A program made the position numbers and the translations under genes. Positions 55,791 to 64,000 of a DNA stretch of 64,000 nucleotides are shown piece by piece. The first letter of the stretch is position 1. The number at the start of each line of letters is the position of its first letter. This stretch comes from Paraspadella gotoi. Lineage: Eukaryota; Chaetognatha. The stretch lies in NCBI GenBank assembly GCA_051294375.1, contig CM119265.1, positions 20,399,112-20,463,111 of the forward strand, given 5' to 3'. The notes beneath the pieces were generated by a model that was given only the letters and a program-made list of their open reading frames with translations, was not told the origin of the DNA and did no database searches.

Positions 55791-56066
55791 ATCCCTTCCG
55801 TCTTCCCTTCTTTTCCTTTCAACTTCTTTCCATTGTTTTTCGTTACCCATCTTCCCCTTATCTCCTTCCCTCCCTCCCCCTTTAATTCTCATCATACTTG
55901 CTATCTCCTCCTCCTCCTCTTCCTCCCACTCCCCTCTGCACTTTCCTCCCCCCCAGTCCCCCCCTCTCTTCTCACTAATCGATCTGCAGTAATAAAAACC
56001 AGTGAAACTCAAAAGCTTCTCAGAGCTTCGTCCAGTGCTGGCATCAGTGTCATTCCTCTCTTTTCT

Positions 56067-56068
56067 CA

Positions 56069-56133
<65 letters not shown>

Positions 56134-56145
56134 CTCTTTTCTCAC
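56067..56145. repeat. CT microsatellite
   Basis: CT array with two TTCTC interruptions. Confidence 0.9.
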
Positions 56146-56159
56146 GCCCGCTCGCTATC

Positions 56160-57185
56160 TCTTGGCTCGAACAGTAACTTTCGTCATACGTATTTATGTT
56201 CTAAAAATTTTAAGTGTTTTAACTTAATTAACTATGCTACTTATTACAAAAAGAGAGAGTAAGAGAGAGAGACACAGAGAGAGAAGTAAAAACGAATAAA
56301 GATTAGGAAGATAGATTATTCGAAACAAAATTAAGTTGACAGTGACTAAATGAATATGGACGTGATAACAACGACGAAAACCGACGACGGCGGATGACGA
56401 GATAGCGAGACGTCAACGATGACGACGACTAAGACGCGGTCGGATAGGGGGGGGGTGTGAAGATCAACACTCACGATTCCAATGGGAACAGGAAGAGAGA
56501 GGTAACGAGAGACTCATGGGTGCGGAAGTGATTATGACGAATTAGCGGGAAAGGTCGGTGACTCCGACGGCGAAACGCGTGGATGATTTATGACTAATTC
56601 AACCGAAGGCGGTTTGTTTGGCGATTAACGGCCTCCTTGTCATCCGTAATTGTGAGTCTTGTACGACTCTTTAACTATAACTCTCATTAATTTAATTCAC
56701 TTTTTAAAAAAAGAGTGTTTTTCTTTCAGCTTAAAATATAAGGAAAAAGATAATCTTCATCCCTTTATCGGAAAAAAGTACACAAATAATAAATATATTG
56801 AATATATAAATATCACTCTAAATTATCAACTGTTATCAACTGATTGATTTGCATGAAAACAAAGTTGAATTGCTTCATGATGAATATTGTTTTATTATTT
56901 TTATATTTTTAATTACCTAAGTGTTTGTAAAAAATCTAAAAAATGTTAATTTTCAATTTACTCTGAAATTATGCAAGTGTCACCAAAAACTTACAGTTAA
57001 TATAGCTTAAACTTAAACTTAAAGTGATTCACACAAGTAAAATATCAATTATCATTTGAACGATTAATCGACTGCGATATTCTTTTGTCATTCCGTTGCA
57101 AAATCCAAAGGAGAGAATGCATGGGGCACTCTACCATGGAAAAAAGGCACTGCAAGTCTGAAACAAATGGTTCTTCTTCTCTTTG
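56160..57185. other. mostly AT-rich, with a CpG-rich patch at 56350-56640
   Basis: The patch has GACGAC words and a run of G, ending near a GTGAGT donor-like word (56651). No start codon or frame was supported. Confidence 0.4.
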
Positions 57186-57190
57186 ACTAG

Positions 57191-57308
57191 GTGGCAGCAG
57201 CAGGACGATATTTTCTTTTTCATTTTCGGAAAGTCTTTCAAGAACATAAGAACATCGAGTGCCTTGAGCGCGCGGCTCAACGGCAACGACATTGAGAAGA
57301 AGATTTAA
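57191..57308 (+). CDS. candidate terminal exon, 38 codons
   Basis: The acceptor GGTTCTTCTTCTCTTTGACTAG (its last 20 bases span 57171-57190) precedes a frame (phase 2 entry) reading WQQQDDIFFFIFGKSFKN, then SALSARLNGNDIEKKI and TAA. The pyrimidine tract is strong and the composition natural. No upstream exon with a matching phase was found. A second frame (VAAAGRYFLFHFRKVFQE) is open for 34 codons, which lowers confidence. Confidence 0.3.
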
Positions 57309-57544
57309 GATATACAGACTGTATTACAGTAGAGTTTAAGGTTTAAGTTTCGCAAGTCCACTGATATTTTCCTTTTCTTCAGTTCTCTATTTAATGTTTA
57401 ATAATTTGAATTACGTATTTAATTACTACCGAGAAAACAATATGGCAGATAATTTTTTTTTCTATAAATTAGGTTTAAATCAAACTTATTTCAAGTTTCC
57501 CGATCTCATCGCACTACGTTTGTAAAGGAACGCACTTACAGCAT

Positions 57545-57610
57545 TACAAAAGGATTACGATTCCGCTTCCTTCTACTTTTACTCCTCCTCCTCCTCCTCC
57601 TCCTCCTCCC
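57545..57610. repeat. CTC trinucleotide array
   Basis: About 12 CTC units. A GA array follows at 57712-57804. Confidence 0.85.
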
Positions 57611-57711
57611 CAATCCGGCTCCATGGCCCTCCTTTGAGTTCAGGTCGAAATCATTACAGGCGATAGAAATGAAAATGAGAAAACGGAAATGAGGGAGGGC
57701 GAGGAGTGGAA

Positions 57712-57766
57712 AGAGAGAGAGACGAAGAGAGAGAGGAGAGAAGAGGAGAGAGAGAGAGAGAGAGAG

Positions 57767-57804
<38 letters not shown>
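57712..57804. repeat. GA microsatellite
   Basis: Interrupted GA array. Confidence 0.9.
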
Positions 57805-57806
<2 letters not shown>

Positions 57807-58098
57807 TGTCTAAATGGTTGGCTCGAGATTGCTTTCCGTGGAAATTGTTTACGGGGACAGACTTCTGAAAAGTTGACTCTGATTGTTCTTTTTTTTTTCG
57901 TTTTTCGTTTTTTTTTTTTAACTTTTTTCGTTTTTTTTTTTTCAAACTGTGCTTAACATTGCATGATTCTTAGGTTGTTTTAACCGGCGACTGTTTCGCG
58001 AAATTCGGTCGCGGACAAAAGAAGATTTCAACCTGAAAGTATTTACTCGCGCTTACCTTTCGAGCTCACCTTCGCCCACAAACCTCACCTGCCCTTCC

Positions 58099-58297
58099 TC
58101 AATCCTCACCTCTGCGCGTCACTCGGCCGAAGAATCGAAGTCGAAAAAAAGAAGTGAAATTCATTTCTTCGATGATGATCTTTTGTTCACTCGTTTGATT
58201 GTCGTCGTCGTCGTCGTCGTCGTCGTCCTCGTCGTCGTCACAAATCGAAAAGAAACGAGCTTGTTGTTGTTGATTTCGTTTCACCTGCGAATCGTCT

Positions 58298-58352
<55 letters not shown>

Positions 58353-58380
58353 CGAATCGATTTGTTTGAGTTCGACTCAA
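58099..58380 (-). CDS. candidate acidic ORF with two poly-Asp runs, 93 aa
   Basis: ATG at 58380 gives MSRTQTNRFG, about 17 Asp, EDDSQVKRNQQQQARFFSIC, a second Asp run with one Glu, then NQTSEQKIIIEEMNFTSFF and a basic end. The Asp runs come from GTC/GAC arrays (58199-58240 and 58297-58350). The unique segments stay in one open frame, but the plus strand is also open (Val runs). It could be a disordered acidic protein or a chance frame around two arrays. Confidence 0.3.
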
Positions 58381-58552
58381 ATTTCGTCGCGAAAAAACAA
58401 CATAAGTAGAAAATGAAAAAGAAAAGAAAAGAGAAAGAAAGGAAAAAAAAAAGATTGGTCCAAATGAGTGGGTAAGGTTACGATGGGAAGTGTCATGAAT
58501 GGAAAGGAAATAGGAAATGGGAAGTTGAGAGCGAGTGAGTGAGAAGGTAGGG

Positions 58553-58871
58553 TTACGAGCTGAAAAGGTGAGATCCTATCGCTTTTGAATTTGGGGGGGG
58601 AGGGTCAGTGTAGGGCATGCGTGGGAGAGAATTCGATTTGACGTCGAGCGCGTGCAGGTTTTTAGAGACATGAGGAATTCTATTGGGAAAAGAATGAATG
58701 TATACAGATGGTAGTTTACAGATGATGGAATCGTCTTTGCTCAAAACATCTGCGTTTCGAACCATGAAATGTCGCCAGCGATGCACTCTCTCTCCTTCGC
58801 GAGCGGCATATAAAGGGTCGAGGAAGATAATTAAGAGGAACATTAACTCCTGTCGCCCCCCTTTATCGTTT

Positions 58872-58910
<39 letters not shown>

Positions 58911-58975
58911 TTGTGAGCAGAAAGGATTTTTTCGACTGCGAAACGGAATTCATTGCGATGAACTTTCTTCATCAT
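58553..58975 (-). CDS. candidate ORF with a poly-Asp run, 140 aa
   Basis: ATG at 58975 gives MMKKVHRNEFRFAVEKILSA, then a 12-residue Asp run (array 58868-58910), ENDKGGRQELMF, a hydrophobic stretch and about 90 further residues of varied composition (VHRWRHFMVRNADVLSK, then SIICKLPSVYIHSFPNRIP) to a stop. It is the longest frame in this part of the window without low complexity apart from the Asp run. On the plus strand a TATAAAG element (58807) and a shorter frame overlap it. No domain recognised. Confidence 0.35.
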
Positions 58976-59184
58976 GCTTCAGACTTCAGAGCTTATTATT
59001 TGTATTTTTTGTGCATTTACTACTCAGTACTTTTTATATTTACTATTTACTGTAATTCTTTTGGTCATAGCGCCGCGTATTTGCTTCTTTTTTTCTGACT
59101 TTCGTGACCGCGTTCGTCCCGTCTCTCTCTTTCGCTATCACTGTCATCACCCATCTTATTCATTATCACTATTTCACTTCGTCA

Positions 59185-59270
59185 CCGTCTTCTTCTTCTT
59201 CCTCGTCTTCGTCGTCATCATCGTCTTCATCGTCATCATCGTCCTCGTCGTCGTCATCGTTGTCGTCTCC
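59185..59270. repeat. TCTTCG/TCATCG trinucleotide-rich tract
   Basis: Mixed TCD trinucleotides reading as Ser or Val runs. Confidence 0.75.
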
Positions 59271-59307
59271 TCCGATGCCTTCGACCTTCTCCTAGAGAAT
59301 CTCAAGG

Positions 59308-59572
59308 ATGACCATATTTGGGAAGAGCGGTTTCGGCGACGCGAGGTCGCCAGCGGCGGTGGCGGCGTCTTTGGGCCACGGCGCCGGGACCGCGCGGAGG
59401 CGGGGATGACGATGAGGTGCCGACGGAAAATTGCGGCGGCGGCTGCGGCGAATGCTGCGGCTGCGGCTGCGGCGAATGCTGCGGCTGCGGCCGCATAAAA
59501 TCGGCGTCTGCGTCAGCGGCGGCGACAGACGAGGCTGGGAAGCTGCCTCGAGCGTATTTGGAAGATCGATAA
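59308..59572 (+). CDS. GC-rich coding-like segment with a Cys-Gly 24-bp repeat (frame uncertain)
   Basis: An ATG at 59308 opens MTIFGKSGFGDARSPAAVAA for 33 codons. Another frame reads CGGGCGECCGCGCGECCGCG over two copies of a 24-bp repeat (about 59440-59490) and continues RIKSASASAAATDEAGKLPR to a stop at 59572. The minus strand reads the repeat as PQPQHSPQ. GC content is far above the surroundings. The Cys/Gly reading resembles the Cys-rich part of the downstream gene at 62800-62936, but there is no splice evidence linking them. Confidence 0.25.
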
Positions 59573-59609
59573 ATTTTCGAATCTCCACCTAACCCTACGG
59601 ATAGAAAAT

Positions 59610-59690
59610 GAAACGGAGGAGGAAGGGGAGGAGGAGGAAGAGGAGGAGGAGGATGAAAGTAAAGAAGGGAGAAGGGAGGGGAGAGAAGAA
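59610..59690. repeat. GGA-rich purine tract
   Basis: GGAGGA units, coding for Arg/Glu-type repeats in any frame. Confidence 0.7.
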
Positions 59691-59982
59691 AAGTTGGAGA
59701 ATGAGGAGAGCAGCCTTGAAAACTGAGACCGGAGGGGAGATATTAAAAGGAAAGGGAGAGATTTACTCGCGAGAGAAACTTACCAGAGAGAATTTCAATT
59801 TCGAAAGGAAGAAATAAGAAACGAAAACATATTTTTCGGAAGAAATAAATTACTATTTACAATCGGTCACATTAGCTATAGTTTAATTCATTTCAGTACG
59901 GTTGCCATTATGTTTTTGTTATTTAATATGCGTATAACAATTGTAAAAAAAGATAGAAACGATTCTCGCTGAGTTTCTTTCC

Positions 59983-60062
59983 TGTTGACGAGCCATGCCC
60001 CACTGTTGACGAGCTGTTTGACGACTGTTGATGAGCTGCGCCGCTGTTGCCGATGAACCCTT
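59983..60062. repeat. minisatellite, ~21-bp CTGTTGACGAGC unit, 4 copies
   Basis: CTGTTGACGAGC, CTGTTGACGAGC, CTGTTGATGAGC and CTGTTGCCGATG follow at intervals of 19-22 bp. A related CTGTTGACGGG/CTGTTGTG cluster occurs at 5590-5655. Confidence 0.7.
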
Positions 60063-60180
60063 TGATGGTCCTGATGGAGTTTTCACTTAGGATTGAGTTC
60101 TGACTGCGTCCCTTTCAAAACGACGCAAACTGCGAGCACATTTGAAATTCAAATTTGTTTCTCAGTTTTACGTTCTTCCC

Positions 60181-60182
<2 letters not shown>

Positions 60183-60213
<31 letters not shown>

Positions 60214-60335
60214 NNNNNNNNNNNNNNNNNNNNNNNNNNNNNNNNNNNNNNNNNNNNNNNNNNNNNNNNNNNNNNNNNNNNNNNNNNNNNNNNNNNNNNN
60301 NNNNNNNNNNNNNNNNNNNNNNNNNNNNNNNNNNN
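60183..60335. repeat. CT microsatellite running into a 122-N gap
   Basis: Fifteen CT units precede the gap at 60214-60335. Confidence 0.9.
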
Positions 60336-60709
60336 TCCCTTTAATTTGAGTCCTTTTTTTACCTTCATCTGACTTTTACGCTCCTGACTCTTTTGCCAAC
60401 TTCAGCTCATCCCCGAAAAATGACAAAAGAGACGATGCTTTATTTAGATTGAAAAAATAATCATTAAGTGCGAGAGAATCAAATCTTTAGTTAAAAATAT
60501 ACATAGTTTTCATAATTCTAATATTAATTTATGTTTCTTTTATTTTCCTCTCCATTAATCTTGCGGATAAAAAAAGGTAAGTTTTTTTAACGTCAGAATT
60601 CGAAAATAATTATAATTATAAGTTCATGAATACGTTCAATTGATAAAAATAATACATTTGTAAAAAAATTTTACTGTTACGTAAATTTTACGAAAAAAAT
60701 GTTCAAACT

Positions 60710-60879
60710 NNNNNNNNNNNNNNNNNNNNNNNNNNNNNNNNNNNNNNNNNNNNNNNNNNNNNNNNNNNNNNNNNNNNNNNNNNNNNNNNNNNNNNNNNNN
60801 NNNNNNNNNNNNNNNNNNNNNNNNNNNNNNNNNNNNNNNNNNNNNNNNNNNNNNNNNNNNNNNNNNNNNNNNNNNNNNN
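60710..60879. other. assembly gap (170 N)
   Basis: Flanked by AT-rich sequence on the left and GAGAAAAACGATCG on the right. From here to 61720 the sequence is T-rich, with an unsupported frame at 61413-61619. Confidence 0.95.
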
Positions 60880-61770
60880 GAGAAAAACGATCGATAAACA
60901 GAAAAGTCGCTTTCGTTTCTTTTGTCGCGTTCGTTCCTCGTTCATCGATTCATTAGCAGAAGCGAACTTTGTCTTTATTCGTCGTCGTCGTCTTTATTTT
61001 GTCATCGTTTGTCAGTTTTTGTTATCTTTGTTAGCCTCTTGTTATCTTTGACGTTTTTGTCCTTGTTATGCCATTAGCTCGTTAATTTTATCTTTCTAGT
61101 TCCTTTTATTCTCTGTCAGTCTCATTTTTTAAAATTTTATTTTGTTCAATTTTTATCTTTGTCATTATTTACGACATTATTCATCCGTGCTTATCACTTG
61201 GCTTTAATTTTTTTCACTTAGCAGTCGATATTTTCTTTTTCTATTTTTATTTTTGTTAATCTAATATAACATCTCAGTTTTTCATTATTAATTTATTTCA
61301 TTTTGATATTTGGTAAACATAATATATTTAGTTTTATGATTCAAAATTTCATCTTGTTCTTAACCTCTTTTAACAGCATTTAATGTCGTTTACCATCTTT
61401 TGCCAGTGTTAATTGTCGATTGCCGTCATTTGTCATTGTCATTCGTCACTAGAACGCTATCCGTCGCATTCATTCGATTCAGTCGACATACGTAAAAGTA
61501 GAGGCGAGAAAAACCAGTTACAAAATTTTCTTAAAAATCCAACGAACACGAAGTTATTAGCGACGATGATAGTTCATTCGACTCTTTCGTCGGATTCCCG
61601 TTACGTTTTCTCACATTAAAAAAAATCTTCCGAAAAAATAATTATTGTTTTTATATTTTTTTGAGTTTTTTTTTCCTCGTTGTTTTAGAAATTAAAAATA
61701 AAAAAGATGAAGGGAAGCGATTTGCAGATCGGAATTTTCTACTGAACAGAGTTCTCAGCCTTTGCTTTCC

Positions 61771-63595
61771 ATGACTTTCGGGTAAGAACGTTATTTTTTA
61801 AAAATTAAATCTATTAAATCTCTTCGCACATCAAAATCAATTAAAGTTCTAATTTATCTCTTCCGAAAGGCGGGAACATTATGGAGGCAATCCGTACCAA
61901 GGATCTTCCGGTCAACGACGGTTCGTCAATCTTTTTTTTTTCTTTTTTTTTAATCTTGATGACGAATCGTCAAATCCAGTAAATCGACTTCGAACGAGCA
62001 AAAAAAAAAAAAAAAAATAAAAAAAAAAAAAATCGTTGATGTAACAAAAAAAACCCATAAACAAAGATGATAATTGCTCAGAAAACACGCGACGCTAATG
62101 ACATGAACTAAGTGACTCCGAAGTCGACGATGATGACGACAAGAAAGACGATGAGGACACAACCACATCATCAACAATAACCAACAAACAACAACAACCA
62201 ACTCCATCCCCAGCACGAACATTTTCGATCCTCGCTCCTTCGCCCCGTCCTCTCCGTCCCGAATGTCGGGTCGAATGGGCGATGGCGGCGGCGGCGGCGG
62301 CGGCGGCGTCGCGGGGCGTCTGACGCCGGGCATGACGCTTTCCGGGATGCGTCCGTCTCAGGCAAACGTCAACCGGAACTGCGTCCCGGATCCTGGGTTT
62401 CCGTCGCCGTCGCTTCAGGTTGTCGAGGAAAAGTTGGGGGCGCCGCAAAGGGACGAAGGGTTTCGATGATTCGATGAGGTTGTCGTCATTGTGATCGACA
62501 TGGTCTTCAAAATAGGCGTCGTCGTTGTCGTCGTAGTCAGCGCTGCTGTTTTCAAAATCAACCAGTTGGTCGCCTTATTTCTTGTTGTTGTTATTGTTGT
62601 TTTTGCAGTTGTTGTTGTTTTATTGAGTCTCAAGATAATCTTCGTCGTTGTCATCGAAAATGATCCTCTCAGAATTTTCGTCAACTCTCTCGAATTAACT
62701 GCAGTTCTGGCGGCCCCTGCGGCCCTGCGGCCCCTCGGCGGCGGCGGCGGCGGAGGGCCTTAGCCCGGCGCTCGCTGCTCCTCCTCACACCGTCAGCCTG
62801 CAAAGCTCCCTGCGCCGCCCCGCCGCCGCCGCCTCCACCGCCTCCGCCTCCGCCGCCGAGTTCGGGCTGCAACGCCCCTTGCGCTCCGTGCGCAACGGGG
62901 GGAAGCTGCGGACCGGGAGCTCCGCCCAATCAATGCGCCGCGGATTGGAACGCCGTCTACGCTAGAGCCTTTGAGACTTTCGAGAAGGAATTGCAGATCG
63001 CGTACAAGGCTTTCCTCAGGTGGAGTGTCGGCGGGGGTGTTGGTGGGAGATGTTCGAAGAGGAGTGGAAGACGGGAGTGGTTGGAGGGGAACCGTTTGTT
63101 CTAACCGTTTCTTTTTCGGTTTTATACAAAATGTGACTCTCTTTCGAACGCCCGATCGGTGCCCGACAGATTCGGACAGGAATGGGAGGATTGCTACGGT
63201 CGGACGCTTCTCTGCTTTGAGAACGAATGGGCCAACGCGTACGATCAGGCCTTGCGAAGATTTCAGTGCGAATGGGAGCGGGCGTTGGAGCGGTGAGAAC
63301 AAGTGGAGCGGCGATGGGTTGGGGAATGATAAGGAAGGTGAGGGAAGTGGAGCGGCAAGGGAAGTGGAGTTGTAAGAGCGATTTGACCGTGACTAACCGT
63401 AACCAATGAAAGGGGAAGTGAAAAGACCTGAGATACTTAATGTTTATAATAGTTAATGTTTTTTCGCGTCTCTCGAATCACAACAGAGTCTTTCACGGTC
63501 ACGAGAAGGAATGGCGCGAGGCCTACAATTGGACTCTCCAGGCCTTCGAGCGCGAGTGGGCCGAGGCCTACGACATCAGCTTCAGGGCCTTTCAG
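61771..63595 (+). CDS. multi-exon gene for a Gly/Pro/Cys-rich protein with seven 15-residue aromatic repeats (incomplete at the right edge)
   Basis: Exons: 61771-61781 (within 61728-61781), 61870-61920, 62214-62418, 62673-63019, 63170-63292, 63487-63595; splice phases agree at every junction (2,2,0,2,2,0). The favoured ATG (61771) gives MTFGREHYGGNPYQGSS, then FDPRSFAPSSPSRMSGR, a Gly run and MTLSGMRPSQANVNRN. The 62673 exon encodes Cys/Pro-rich sequence with a poly-Pro run (residues ~130-176). Residues 177-282 are seven 15-residue repeats. At least 282 aa are encoded and the frame leaves through a GTCTGG donor, so more exons lie beyond 63595. Exon 61728-61781 is open further upstream, so an earlier start is possible. 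The 62673 exon contains an odd Arg run. An alternative splices 62673-62703 to 62796 (phase 1 on both sides), removing it. No known family recognised. Confidence 0.6.
62281..62308. repeat. GGC array encoding a Gly run in the repeat-protein gene
   Basis: Eight Gly codons in frame with the 62214-62418 exon. Confidence 0.8.
62934..63595 (+). other. 15-residue repeat domain (three exons)
   Basis: Seven consecutive repeats read CAADWNAVYARAFET, FEKELQIAYKAFLR (14), FGQEWEDCYGRTLLC, FENEWANAYDQALRR, FQCEWERALERVFHG, HEKEWREAYNWTLQA and FEREWAEAYDISFRA. Large hydrophobic residues sit at positions 1, 5, 9 and 13, a 4-4-4-3 spacing (15 residues per four layers). Coiled-coil theory associates this with slightly right-handed or straight helical bundles. 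Glu at 4 and Ala at 8 are also conserved. Introns fall at the repeat 2/3 boundary and inside repeat 5, so exons and repeats do not match one to one. Confidence 0.65.
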
Positions 63596-63599
63596 GTCT

Positions 63600-64000
63600 G
63601 GGGAAGGGGGGCATGGCTTTAGTATTATAAAGTCTTTTAAAGAGGTTTTAGGAGAGAGGTCCCAAGAAGTAATTTTGTCCGCTGTAGGCTTGATTAAATT
63701 TCCTAACCGAGAGAAGTCTTGACACAAACGTGATGTGAGATCGACAGAATTATTCAAAATATTGCAAATTATCTGCTTGATATTTGATTTGATATTTGAT
63801 GAAGATAACGAAAGGACAGAGATTTCTCAACGACTTTAATCGATCGATGCGAGTTGGAGAAAATCTCAAAGCGCCCTGAAGGGATTCCCCATTTTTTTTT
63901 ATGGCGAGATTATGAGGCGAGAGAGACACTCGACATAGTTTTTTTAAATTTATTTATTTATTTTTTACAACTGAGAAAAACTCATAAAAATGGCGTCAGA
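63600..64000. other. intron-like sequence after the last visible repeat exon
   Basis: AT-rich sequence following the GTCTGG donor at 63596. No further copy of the repeat was seen before the window ends at AAAATGGCGTC, a YY1-like word. Confidence 0.4.

Overview
The window is nuclear DNA from a eukaryote, most likely an invertebrate animal. The case rests on interspersed simple repeats (very abundant CT/GA dinucleotides, GTC/GAC trinucleotides and several tetranucleotide arrays), GT-AG introns of roughly 70-300 nt next to a few longer ones, a transposon with terminal inverted repeats and a target-site duplication, tRNA-derived repeat heads, and CpG-rich promoter-like islands. There is no operon, ribosome binding site, rRNA gene or complete tRNA gene. 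I cannot name the species, and no gene here could be matched to a named family with confidence.

Layout. 1-5000: E2F-like promoter motifs, minisatellites, tetranucleotide repeats, a possible small secreted protein, and two CpG-rich promoter-like islands, one with three tandem ETS-type sites. 5000-22400: two large redundant blocks that look like assembly artefacts. 4995-10309 is repeated as an insertion-rich, error-like version at 10335-about 17150. About 17415-19819 is repeated at about 19975-22408. Each first copy ends in a 25-base N spacer, and the second copies contain sequence for some N gaps in the first. Coding calls inside the second copies should be ignored. The first block holds a possible pogo/Tigger-type transposase fragment. 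The second holds a compact promoter-like cluster of CCAAT boxes.

22400-32800: CRE- and YY1-like promoter islands, a candidate two-exon gene (25854-27893) whose intron carries a 1361-bp hAT-like non-autonomous transposon, isolated exon-like segments (24175-24418, 30931-31034 plus strand, 31246-31417 minus strand), a purine minisatellite, a SINE-like segment and a short ORF overlapping a strong stem-loop. 32800-45200 is mostly AT-rich or simple sequence with low-confidence ORFs and a tRNA-derived SINE head at 42999-43066. 45200-59500 contains exon-like segments, a candidate three-exon gene (46388-48065), a minus-strand ORF with a long poly-methionine run, three minus-strand poly-aspartate ORFs, and several places where both strands read as plausible protein.

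61700-63600 holds the best-supported gene. It is a plus-strand multi-exon gene with consistent splice phases. It encodes a Gly/Pro/Cys-rich N-terminal part followed by at least seven 15-residue repeats (F-E-x-E-W-x-x-A-Y-x-x-x-L/F-x-x) and runs off the right edge. I do not recognise this protein, and it is the strongest candidate for something undescribed.

Limits: all exon calls come from reading by eye (stop-free frames, splice consensus, phase agreement, amino-acid composition). Simple repeats create many chance ORFs, so most coding calls carry low confidence.
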